A DNA stretch of 21,772 nt from NCBI GenBank assembly GCA_010027915.1, contig RGUG01000001.1:1-21772 (forward strand). The letters run 5' to 3'. Shown here piece by piece: positions 1 through 7,112 of this stretch. A program made the position numbers and the translations under genes. The notes below the pieces were generated by a model. The model did no database searches. It saw nothing but the letters and a program-made list of their open reading frames with translations, and was not told the origin of the DNA. Origin of the DNA: a bacterium (lineage in GTDB: Bacteria; Margulisbacteria; Marinamargulisbacteria; SXXA01). The stretch's first letter is position 1. Every line of letters starts with the position of its first letter.

Positions 1-327
1 CTGCTTAGAGACTTGCATCAGCAGGTACACCATCACCTCCGTCACACCCAGCAACAAGCCGAACGCCTGCTCACTCGGATAGCCGACGGGACACACAACC
101 AATTGAAACAAACCCAAGCCCAAACCCACTCACTCTTGCGGGTGATCGATGCCTCTTCCCCATTGCGAAAATTACAGCAAGGATATAGTATCGTCCGTAA
201 TGATTCGGATACCATTGTGTCGTCGTGCCATGACCTATCAAAAGATGATACCTTACGTATCCAATTGTGCGATGGCCACGTCACAACCACTGTAACCCAG
301 GTTTACCCTACCAGCATGACACCATGA
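1..327 (+). CDS. xseA: Exodeoxyribonuclease VII large subunit, C-terminal part (partial)
   Basis: This is the last 108 codons of XseA, open from the first base of the window, so the start lies upstream. XseA is the catalytic subunit of exonuclease VII, which degrades single-stranded DNA processively with several XseB subunits. What is visible is a Gln/His-rich helical stretch that fits the long coiled coil of the family. It is followed by the characteristic C-terminal motif SPLRKLQQGYSIV (family form SPLxxLxRGYSI) and a short beta-rich tail ending near the phrase CDGHVTTTV. The stop overlaps the xseB start as ATGA, which fits translational coupling of the two subunits. Identification rests on this motif and on the following xseB. 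The catalytic domain is outside the window. Confidence 0.9.
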   Translation: MLRDLHQQVHHHLRHTQQQAERLLTRIADGTHNQLKQTQAQTHSLLRVIDASSPLRKLQQGYSIVRNDSDTIVSSCHDLSKDDTLRIQLCDGHVTTTVTQVYPTSMTP

Positions 328-530
328 TAAATGACACCCCATCCTTGTTGCCCGTTGCCCCATTGTTAGAAACCCTGAGTCACATTGCCGATCGCCTAGA
401 ATCCACCCAAGATTTGGATGTTGCCGTACAAGGGTATGAAGAGGCCGTCATCATCGGGCGTCAACTGCACAATGCGTTGCACCACACCGAACAACGCATC
501 GAGCAATTGGATAAAGACAACCCATGGTGA
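324..530 (+). CDS. xseB: Exodeoxyribonuclease VII small subunit
   Basis: A 68-residue all-helical protein, close to the usual 70-80 residues of XseB. XseB subunits wrap the coiled coil of XseA to form active exonuclease VII. The ATG at 324 overlaps the xseA stop (ATGA). An upstream in-frame start would sit inside xseA and is unlikely. The family-like core is LESTQDLDVAVQGYEEAV, followed by a helix carrying many Gln and Glu residues. The gene ends inside the first codons of ispA (7-bp overlap). xseB-ispA-dxs is a well-known gene order, for example in E. coli, which supports the call. Confidence 0.88.
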   Translation: MINDTPSLLPVAPLLETLSHIADRLESTQDLDVAVQGYEEAVIIGRQLHNALHHTEQRIEQLDKDNPW

Positions 531-1423
531 CACCCCTTATGACCCACACAGGACCCTACGTCACCTTTCTGGAGCAAAGCCTCCCTCTGATTGAGCAACA
601 CTTGGGCGACGCATTGTCTCACCCATTTAACGATGAACGAGATGAGCTCATGGGTGCCATGCGATACGCCACTACCGCAGGGGGGAAACGCATGCGGCCC
701 GTGTTGGCCATGGCCGCTTATCGGCTTTTTTCAGAGGACATGGCACCCATCATGCCCGTTGCCGTGGCCTTGGAGCTCACCCACACCTATTCCCTGATTC
801 ATGACGATTTACCGGCCATGGACAATGATTCATTGCGACGGGGAAAACCAACCTGTCATATCCAATTTGGCGAAGACATGGCCATTTTGGCGGGGGATAC
901 ATTAAATACCTACGCCTTTGAATGGTTAACCCACCTGGCATTTCCGCCCGACCGTGTGATTCAGGCCATTCGGTGTTTTGCCAACGCCTGCGGTGCCAAT
1001 GGGATGTCAGGCGGACAAGTCATTGACTTAAAATCCCATACCCATTCAAAAGCGTGTGTTGAACAAATGCACCGACTCAAAACCGGGGCCCTGATTGAGG
1101 CCTCGCTAACGCTGCCTGCCATCTTAGCCGGTGCCCCATCCCAAGTGGTAGACGCCCTTCGTATCTTTGGATCAGAATTGGGGCTGTTGTTTCAAATCAA
1201 AGACGACCTTTTGGATGTGACAGGGGGAAAAGATATTGGCAAAACACCCCACAAAGATACCGCCCAAGCAAAAAAAACCTATTGCAGCACCCATGGGGTG
1301 GAGGGAGCCAAACAGGCGATGGCAACCTGTGCCGAAAACGCCCATACCGTATTACACACCATTCCCCATGACACCTCGATACTGGCCTCGGCCATCGATT
1401 ATGGACTCACCCGCACCTCATGA
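524..1423 (+). CDS. ispA: Polyprenyl (farnesyl/geranylgeranyl) diphosphate synthase
   Basis: A 299-residue trans-isoprenyl diphosphate synthase, the usual length for IspA. It condenses IPP with allylic diphosphates to make C15 (possibly C20) prenyl diphosphate. Both Asp-rich metal motifs are present: DDLPAMD at residues 94-100 and DDLLD at 227-231. The family phrases GGKRMRP, ELTHTYSLIHDD, LKTGALIEAS and FQIKDD are also visible. Chain length cannot be fixed from sequence alone; short-chain FPP synthase is the default reading. Start ATG 524 overlaps the end of xseB; a second in-frame ATG at 539 is possible. The stop overlaps the start of the divergent-PAP2 gene (ATGA). Together with dxs and ispH downstream it makes this an isoprenoid-precursor operon. 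Confidence 0.93.
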   Translation: MVTPLMTHTGPYVTFLEQSLPLIEQHLGDALSHPFNDERDELMGAMRYATTAGGKRMRPVLAMAAYRLFSEDMAPIMPVAVALELTHTYSLIHDDLPAMDNDSLRRGKPTCHIQFGEDMAILAGDTLNTYAFEWLTHLAFPPDRVIQAIRCFANACGANGMSGGQVIDLKSHTHSKACVEQMHRLKTGALIEASLTLPAILAGAPSQVVDALRIFGSELGLLFQIKDDLLDVTGGKDIGKTPHKDTAQAKKTYCSTHGVEGAKQAMATCAENAHTVLHTIPHDTSILASAIDYGLTRTS

Positions 1424-1851
1424 CGATTCCATGGTGTTTGGTATCCGCCATCTTGGCCATGGTCAGTGCCCAGTTAAGCAAAGTTCTATGGCATGCCTTT
1501 CGGACCCGTACCCTGAAACCCCAGCTGTTGGTCGCAGCAGGGGGCATGCCATCGGCTCATGCCTCATTGGTGACGGCGTTGGCCAGTAGCATTGCCTTGT
1601 GGGATGGCATTCAGTCCCCCGCCTTTGCCGTGTCGGTGGTCGTCGGCTTGATTGTGATTCATGATGCCCATGTGGTACGGTACAATGCCGGGCGTCATGC
1701 ATCCGCCCTCAACCAGATACAAACCCAATTGGAACCATCACCCGCCATTGCACCCCACAAAGAGTCATTGGGGCACACCAAAAAAGAAATCATGGTTGGT
1801 ATTTTATTTGGGTTGGGGGTATCATTTTTGGTATCATGGCTGTGTCACTAG
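1420..1851 (+). CDS. Divergent PAP2 family membrane protein (DUF212, YuiD-like)
   Basis: A 143-residue membrane protein of the DUF212 / divergent PAP2 family, similar to B. subtilis YuiD. The family phrases are clear: GGMPSAHASLVTALA near residues 41-55 and SPAFAVSV...IVIHDAHVVRYNAG near residues 66-93. Hydrophobic segments lie at the N-terminus, in the middle and at the C-terminus (KKEIMVGILFGLGVSFLVS). PAP2 relatives are lipid or prenyl-phosphate phosphatases, but the biochemical role of this divergent branch is not established to my knowledge. It lies exactly between ispA and dxs, overlapping the former by 4 bp and the latter by 16 bp. This makes a role on prenyl phosphates attractive, but that is inference. 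Confidence 0.85.
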   Translation: MTIPWCLVSAILAMVSAQLSKVLWHAFRTRTLKPQLLVAAGGMPSAHASLVTALASSIALWDGIQSPAFAVSVVVGLIVIHDAHVVRYNAGRHASALNQIQTQLEPSPAIAPHKESLGHTKKEIMVGILFGLGVSFLVSWLCH

Positions 1852-3716
1852 ATCACCTCACCTTACCCAAAGACTTGGCCCATCTGAGCATCCAACAACT
1901 CGAAACGTTGTGCCAAGAAATTAGAGAACGACTGATACAAATCAGCGAAACCTGTGGGGGTCACTTGGCCTCGAATTTGGGCGTGGTAGAGTTAACCGTG
2001 GCACTACACGCCCTGTTTAACAGCCCCATCGACCGGCTGGTGTTTGATACGTCCCATCAAACCTATGTACACAAAATGCTCACTGGCCGTCTGGATCGGA
2101 TGTTCACCATTCGACAAGACAATGGGTTGGCCGGATTTGCTAAAATTGATGAAAGTGAGCATGACCAATTTGGGGCCGGACATGCGTCAACAGCATTGTC
2201 CGCCGCCCTGGGAATGGCCGTGGCCCGTAATATTCAGCAAGCCACCTATCATGTGGTGGCCATTTTTGGTGATGCCTCACTATCAGGTGGGATGGCATTT
2301 GAGGCCATGAACAATGTGGAATGCATTGGAAAAACCAATTTTATTGGTATTTTAAATGACAATGACATGTCGATTTCTCATCCCGTTGGCACCATGTCCG
2401 ACACCATTACCCGCATCCGCACATCGCCAACCTATCAAGACATCCGGCATCGGGTCGACAGCCTGTTAACGCGTCTACCAAGGATTGGGCATCCGATGAA
2501 CCAAACGGTTGACCGGCTCATTCAACGGTTGCGAGACATTGTGATACCGGAAAAAGTAGGGGTGATTTTTGAAGAATTTGGATTCAAATACATCGGACCG
2601 ATTGATGGGCACAACCTACCCATGCTCATTATTGCCTTGCGCTATGCCAAAACGTATCCCGGCCCTGTTTTGATTCATGTGATCACCAAAAAAGGAAAAG
2701 GGCTGCCCGAAGCCGAGAATGACCCCGTCCATTTTCATGGCATCGCACCCAAAACCAACGCCCCTCAGAGCAAACCCGCCACCTTTACCAGTGTGTTTGG
2801 TAGTGAAACAGAAGCCATCATGGGGGAGCACCCCGATTTGGTGGTCATCACACCCGCCATGACAGGTGGCAGTGGGCTAACCAAGGTGGCCGACGCCTTT
2901 CCTTCTCGTTTTTTTGATGTGGGCATTGCCGAAGAGCATGCGGTAACGTTTGCAGCTGGTATCGCCCGGGCGGGTGTCAAGCCCTTGTTGGCCATCTATT
3001 CCACGTTTTTACAGCGGGGCTATGACCAAGTCTTACACGACGTGTGCATTCAGGATTTACCCGTGATGATGGCCCTGGATCGGGCGGGATTGGTGGGCGA
3101 AGATGGCCCCACCCATCACGGTGTATTTGATATTGCTTACTTGTTGCCATTGCCCAACATGGTGTTATTGGCACCCAAAGACGGCTCCGAATTAAAGGCC
3201 ATGATGCACTGGGCAATATCGTGCCCCCATCCCGTGGCCTATCGCTATTCAAAAGAGGCCATTCCATCCGATGATACCGGTACAGCGGCCCCCATTCTCA
3301 TGGGAAAAGCCGAATCCATGGGTCGATGGGGAACCAACGAAAGAAACCACCTGGCCATTTTAGCCTATGGTTCACTGGTGTGGCCATCGGTCCGGGCCGC
3401 CCGAACCCTTGAAAGCCAGCATGGAATGACAGTGGAGGTCATCAACCTTCGGTTTGCCAAACCACTGGATTGGGAGCTTATCCGCACCGTCGCCCACCGA
3501 TCGGATCATGTGGTAGTAGCCGAGGAAGGGGTTCAAAAAGGGGGGCTCTTTTCAGAGATCACCGCCCAAATGATCGCCCACAATACGGCCCAGTGGCACA
3601 GCATTGCGGTTCCGGATACCTTTATTACCCATGGAAAATTATCCACGTTGCGAACGGCCCTATCCATGACCGAATCCGGGATGGTAAGCCGTATGCTGTC
3701 ATGGCTAGCACCATAA
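1836..3716 (+). CDS. dxs: 1-deoxy-D-xylulose-5-phosphate synthase
   Basis: A full-length DXS of 626 residues, the first enzyme of the MEP isoprenoid pathway. It joins pyruvate and glyceraldehyde-3-phosphate using thiamine diphosphate. The TPP/Mg motif is at residues 145-172 (GDASLSGG ... NDNDMSIS). The general acid Glu lies in the phrase VGIAEEHAVT, at about E366. The phrases FDTSHQTYVHKMLTGR and DRAGLVGEDGPTHHG are typical. Most DXS enzymes have GDGALTGG; the Ala-Ser form here recalls Chlamydia-type DXS. The start at 1836 lies inside the PAP2 gene (16-bp overlap), which fits coupled translation. The end is followed by the dus start three bases later. Confidence 0.96.
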   Translation: MAVSLDHLTLPKDLAHLSIQQLETLCQEIRERLIQISETCGGHLASNLGVVELTVALHALFNSPIDRLVFDTSHQTYVHKMLTGRLDRMFTIRQDNGLAGFAKIDESEHDQFGAGHASTALSAALGMAVARNIQQATYHVVAIFGDASLSGGMAFEAMNNVECIGKTNFIGILNDNDMSISHPVGTMSDTITRIRTSPTYQDIRHRVDSLLTRLPRIGHPMNQTVDRLIQRLRDIVIPEKVGVIFEEFGFKYIGPIDGHNLPMLIIALRYAKTYPGPVLIHVITKKGKGLPEAENDPVHFHGIAPKTNAPQSKPATFTSVFGSETEAIMGEHPDLVVITPAMTGGSGLTKVADAFPSRFFDVGIAEEHAVTFAAGIARAGVKPLLAIYSTFLQRGYDQVLHDVCIQDLPVMMALDRAGLVGEDGPTHHGVFDIAYLLPLPNMVLLAPKDGSELKAMMHWAISCPHPVAYRYSKEAIPSDDTGTAAPILMGKAESMGRWGTNERNHLAILAYGSLVWPSVRAARTLESQHGMTVEVINLRFAKPLDWELIRTVAHRSDHVVVAEEGVQKGGLFSEITAQMIAHNTAQWHSIAVPDTFITHGKLSTLRTALSMTESGMVSRMLSWLAP

Positions 3717-3719
3717 CCC

Positions 3720-4652
3720 ATGACCCCCTCTTTTTTTCGGGCACCGATTATTGGGTTGGCACCCATGGAAGGATACACCGACTCGCCCTTTCGCCAAGTA
3801 TGTAAACAACTCAACCCGCAGTTGTTGTTATATACCGAATTTACCTCTGCCGATGGGCTGGCCTATGGGGCCAAACGATTACAAGAAAAAATGCGGTTTC
3901 ATGCCATGGAACGCCCTTTATTGGCCCAAATATTTGGTAAAGACACGCAAACCTTTGTAACCGCCGCCAAATGGTGCGAAGACATGGGATTTAGTGGGAT
4001 TGACCTGAACATGGGCTGTCCGTCCAAAAAAGTGGTGCGATCTGAGCATGGCATTGCCTTGCGTCAAAACCCCGTGCTGGCCATGAAGATCATCGAAGCC
4101 GTCGCAAAAGCCACCCCGTTACCCGTGAGTGTCAAAACCAGGCTGGGTTGGTCCGATGCCAGTGGGCTCATCGACTTTGGCAAACAAGCCGAATCCGCCG
4201 GGGCCCAATTATTGGCCATCCACGGACGAACCTATACGGTACCCTACAGCGTTCCCGCACAATTTGAACCCATCAAAGCACTCAAACAAGCCGTATCCAT
4301 TCCCGTATTGGCAAACGGCGGGATCGTTTCAATCGAAGATGGGATGGCCAAAAGCAAGGGCTTGGATGGGTTTTTGATTGGACAAGCCGCCATCGGCAAC
4401 CCATGGGTATTTGACAGCCCGGTATCATTTCGTGAGCGGATCCCTGTCATTCTACATCACGCCCAGGCCATGGTAGACTTTTATGGGGCACATGGGATCG
4501 TGGCCTTTCGAAAACATTTGTTGGCCTATGTAAAAGGAGTACCCTGTGCCAAACAGTATCGCTCACAATTGTGTCGTGTCGGATCAGTAGAAGACATTCA
4601 AAATGGATTGAATGAAATCGCCAATCAGGAGGTTAACCATGAACTTAGATGA
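3720..4652 (+). CDS. dus: tRNA-dihydrouridine synthase
   Basis: A 310-residue FMN-dependent TIM-barrel enzyme that reduces uridines in tRNA D-loops. The family start LAPMEGYTDSPFR is present, followed by QIFGKD. The catalytic Cys is C100 in the phrase DLNMGCPSKKVV, and the flavin/phosphate-binding phrases SVKTRLGW, AIHGRT, PVLANGGI and GFLIGQAAIGNPW follow in order. The Gly-rich SGxGxAL stretch after the catalytic loop reads SEHGIAL here, a mild variation. Which Dus subfamily (A, B or C) applies cannot be decided by eye; it looks most DusB-like. The start follows dxs by 3 bp. The end overlaps the dUTPase gene by 14 bp. Confidence 0.93.
   Translation: MTPSFFRAPIIGLAPMEGYTDSPFRQVCKQLNPQLLLYTEFTSADGLAYGAKRLQEKMRFHAMERPLLAQIFGKDTQTFVTAAKWCEDMGFSGIDLNMGCPSKKVVRSEHGIALRQNPVLAMKIIEAVAKATPLPVSVKTRLGWSDASGLIDFGKQAESAGAQLLAIHGRTYTVPYSVPAQFEPIKALKQAVSIPVLANGGIVSIEDGMAKSKGLDGFLIGQAAIGNPWVFDSPVSFRERIPVILHHAQAMVDFYGAHGIVAFRKHLLAYVKGVPCAKQYRSQLCRVGSVEDIQNGLNEIANQEVNHELR
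4627..4632 (+). promoter_or_regulatory. Shine-Dalgarno site of the dUTPase gene
   Basis: AGGAGG sits six bases before the ATG at 4639, inside the last codons of dus. It is one of the strongest ribosome binding sites in the window and decides the start. An in-frame ATG at 4612 would add nine residues but has no such site. Confidence 0.75.
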
Positions 4653-5049
4653 TGTATTTAAAGCCCAAATCGCATTAAATGAACGACTCAACCCCACCCT
4701 TTATCAAGACATTGAAGACCCCGAAACCCGTCGCCGTGTGTTTTTGCAATTTGAACTGGCATTGCGCCAGGAATCAGCCGAAGCCGTTGATAGCTTAAAT
4801 TGGAAATGGTGGAAACACGACCAAGACGATTGGGATAACATTAAAATTGAATTGATCGACATGTTGCATTTTTGGGTTAGTATGGCCAGTGTGGCTGGGC
4901 TCACGGCTGCCGACGTATTTGACCTGTATGCCAAAAAAAACAAGCTCAATCACACACGACAAGACGGTGGTTATGCCACCGGAACCTATGACAAATACAA
5001 AAATGGGATCGAAGATAACCAGGCCTTGATAACAGGAGACGCACAATGA
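4639..5049 (+). CDS. Dimeric all-alpha dUTP diphosphatase (dUTPase_2 family)
   Basis: A 136-residue protein of the all-alpha NTP pyrophosphatase superfamily, dimeric dUTPase branch (PF08761 type; Campylobacter and trypanosome enzymes belong here). It hydrolyses dUTP (and usually dUDP) to dUMP, keeping uracil out of DNA and feeding thymidylate synthesis. The metal-binding pairs are visible as E45xxE48 in QESAEAVDSLNWKWWK and E71xxD74 in IKIELIDMLHFW. The intervening Trp-Lys-rich phrase is typical of this branch. The start at 4639 is chosen because of the AGGAGG site at 4627. It overlaps dus by 14 bp and its stop overlaps the ispH start (ATGA). It is unrelated to the trimeric Dut enzyme. Confidence 0.88.
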   Translation: MNLDDVFKAQIALNERLNPTLYQDIEDPETRRRVFLQFELALRQESAEAVDSLNWKWWKHDQDDWDNIKIELIDMLHFWVSMASVAGLTAADVFDLYAKKNKLNHTRQDGGYATGTYDKYKNGIEDNQALITGDAQ

Positions 5050-5966
5050 ATATCCATTTGGCCCATACCCAAGGATTTTGTGCCGGTGTGGCCAGTGCCA
5101 TTGAAGTGGTCAACCGGGCACTCGAAAAATATGGAACCCCGTTGTATGTGAGGCACCATATTGTCCACAACACAGCGGTGATTGACGATTTTAAATCCAA
5201 AGGGGTGGTCTTTATCGAAACCCTCTCCGAAGTACCTGAAGGGGCTCGGGTCATTTTTTCGGCCCATGGTGTGGCCCCCAGTATTTATGAAGAAGCCAAG
5301 AAACGCCAATTAATTTATGTGGATGCCACTTGCCCATTGGTCACCAAGGTACATCGTGAGGCGACTAAATTTTCAGCCCAGGGCGTGCAAACCATTTTAA
5401 TTGGCCACAGGGGACACCAAGAACTATTGGGCACATCGGGCTATGTGACACCCGAACTCTTGCACGTGGTCGAAACCGATGCGGATATCGACGCCTTAAC
5501 ATTGGATACCGAACGACCCATTGGCTACCTAACCCAAACCACCTTGTCTGTCACGGACACCGCCAAATTGGTGGCAAAACTCAAAGAAAAATACCCTCAG
5601 ATCATGGGGCCCCCACGCTCCGACATTTGTTTTGCCACCCAAAACCGACAAGATGCCGTCAGTCAGCTGGCCCAAATTTGTCAGGTCATGATCATTTGTG
5701 GGTCACCCCATAGCTCGAATAGCAACCGATTAAAAGAAACCGCCGAAGCCTTTGGGTTAAAAAGTTACCTGATTGACTCGGTATCTGAATACCAACGCGA
5801 CTGGTTAAGTGGCATCCGCCAGGTGGGCATTAGTTCAGGGGCATCGGTGCCCAATAACCTGGTTCAAGAATTGGTCAACCGTATCAAAGCGGACTATCCC
5901 GATGCACAAGTCCATCAAGAAGAAAGTGTGGAAAAAGACATCCGGTTTGCGGTGCCAAAAGTCTAA
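5046..5966 (+). CDS. ispH: 4-hydroxy-3-methylbut-2-enyl diphosphate reductase
   Basis: IspH (LytB) of 306 residues, the last MEP-pathway enzyme, reducing HMBPP to IPP and DMAPP with a [4Fe-4S] cluster. All three cluster ligands are present: C12 in HTQGFCAGV, C96 in DATCPLVTKVH and C195 in DICFATQNRQ. Substrate-binding phrases VHNTAVI, SAHGV, CGSPHSSNSNRL and SSGASVPNNLVQ are intact. The start has an AGGAG at 5034-5038, seven bases before the ATG, and overlaps the dUTPase stop as ATGA. It shares the operon with ispA and dxs, which is consistent with coordinated isoprenoid synthesis. The hisI-like gene starts 5 bp after its stop. Confidence 0.96.
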   Translation: MNIHLAHTQGFCAGVASAIEVVNRALEKYGTPLYVRHHIVHNTAVIDDFKSKGVVFIETLSEVPEGARVIFSAHGVAPSIYEEAKKRQLIYVDATCPLVTKVHREATKFSAQGVQTILIGHRGHQELLGTSGYVTPELLHVVETDADIDALTLDTERPIGYLTQTTLSVTDTAKLVAKLKEKYPQIMGPPRSDICFATQNRQDAVSQLAQICQVMIICGSPHSSNSNRLKETAEAFGLKSYLIDSVSEYQRDWLSGIRQVGISSGASVPNNLVQELVNRIKADYPDAQVHQEESVEKDIRFAVPKV

Positions 5967-5970
5967 GGCA

Positions 5971-6393
5971 ATGGGGGCAGACACAGGGTTCGTCTACGCA
6001 CTGGATTTTGGCAAGATTGTCAGCATTGGGTTACAAGGGGATCAGGTGGTGCCCGTGGTCATTCAACACCAAGAAACCAATGAGGTATTGATGCTTGGCT
6101 ATCTCAATGAGGCCGCATTAGAGGCCACCCTTCGCACAAAAGAAGTGGTGTTATACAGCACCTCTCGCCGGCAATTATGGCACAAGGGGGCCAGTTCAGG
6201 GGATTACCTAGATGTGGGCAGCGTATGGGTCAATTGCGAACAAAACAGCCTGTTAATTAAAGCCACGCCCCGAACCGGGGGGGTCTGCCATACCACCCTC
6301 CCAACAGGCACCCACCGTCCCAGCTGCTTTTATCGTCAACTGATCGGTTGGCCACCCTGTCTGACAAATGGGGAGTCCGATCCAGAGGGATAA
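5971..6393 (+). CDS. hisI: Divergent HisI-like (phosphoribosyl-AMP cyclohydrolase family) protein
   Basis: A 140-residue protein whose body matches HisI, the histidine-pathway enzyme that opens the purine ring of phosphoribosyl-AMP. Clear family phrases are VVPVVIQHQETNEVLMLGYLN, LYSTSRRQLWHKG and ASSGDYLDV. The metal site is unusual. The canonical DCDxD, whose three Asp bind Mg, reads NCEQN at residues 88-92. All three Zn cysteines are kept (C89, C106 in VCH, C119 in SCF). The gap between the last two cysteines is longer than the usual CHxGxxSCF. No other his genes are in the window. ATG 5971 is taken as the start because upstream in-frame sequence lies within ispH. The last 58 bp overlap cobA in antisense. 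It may be a working but divergent HisI or a repurposed paralogue. Confidence 0.75.
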   Translation: MGADTGFVYALDFGKIVSIGLQGDQVVPVVIQHQETNEVLMLGYLNEAALEATLRTKEVVLYSTSRRQLWHKGASSGDYLDVGSVWVNCEQNSLLIKATPRTGGVCHTTLPTGTHRPSCFYRQLIGWPPCLTNGESDPEG

Positions 6394-7112
6394 AACCAGG
6401 TAAACAACTCAGACAACCGAACCACCTCGCCTACCACCATCATGGTTGGGGAGGGGACCGGCTCAGCCGTCACCAGGGCATCGATGGTTGAGAGCGACCC
6501 ACGTCGCACCAATTGAGCCGGGGTACACCCGTTCGAAATCACCGCCACGGGGGTATCCCACGCAAACCCAACCGCATGCAAGCGCTGGCAAACCGCCTGC
6601 ATGACATGCAAGGTCATCAGGACCACCACCGTATCCGCCTTGGGTACCACCAAGTGGTCCGGATTGTCGGATACCGTGGTGGCCGTTACCCACGCAATGG
6701 AGCGAGACACATCCCGCATGGTCAGGGGAATGCCAGCATACAAGGGGGCGGCCAATGCAGATGACACACCCGGAATCACTTCAAACGGAATGGCATGGTC
6801 AATCATACACTGTAACTCTTCACCCAATCGCCCAAAAATACCAGGATCACCCCCTTTAAGCCGTACCACCCGTTCCCCCTTTTGGGCATGGGTCACCAAC
6901 AAGGCGTGAATGTCCGATTGTGTTTTAGAATGATACCCCCGGCTTTTTCCCACCGATATCACCTGGGCTTGGGGGGCGTGACGCAAACAATCGGGATGAA
7001 CCAGATAATCGGTCAATACGACCGAAGCCGCACGCAATGCCTCGACCGCTTTTAAGGTGATCAAGCCCGGATCACCCGGGCCAGCCCCCGCAAACACCAC
7101 AGGAAAAATCAC
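6336..7112 (-). CDS. cobA: Uroporphyrinogen-III C-methyltransferase
   Basis: A 258-residue SUMT that uses SAM to methylate uroporphyrinogen III twice, giving precorrin-2 for siroheme or cobalamin. Family motifs are in order: GAGPGDPGLITLKA at residues 9-22, then VVRLKGGDPGIFGRLGEE, then VIPGVSSALAAPLYAGIPLTMR. The protein has only the methyltransferase domain; the CysG dehydrogenase/ferrochelatase half is absent. The start is GTG at 7112, overlapping the ABC-transporter stop (GTGA), with a GAAGGA-like ribosome site upstream. The 3' end runs 58 bp into the hisI-like gene on the opposite strand. No other tetrapyrrole genes are nearby, so the end product cannot be inferred. Confidence 0.93.
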   Translation of the reverse strand: MIFPVVFAGAGPGDPGLITLKAVEALRAASVVLTDYLVHPDCLRHAPQAQVISVGKSRGYHSKTQSDIHALLVTHAQKGERVVRLKGGDPGIFGRLGEELQCMIDHAIPFEVIPGVSSALAAPLYAGIPLTMRDVSRSIAWVTATTVSDNPDHLVVPKADTVVVLMTLHVMQAVCQRLHAVGFAWDTPVAVISNGCTPAQLVRRGSLSTIDALVTAEPVPSPTMMVVGEVVRLSELFTWFYPSGSDSPFVRQGGQPIS

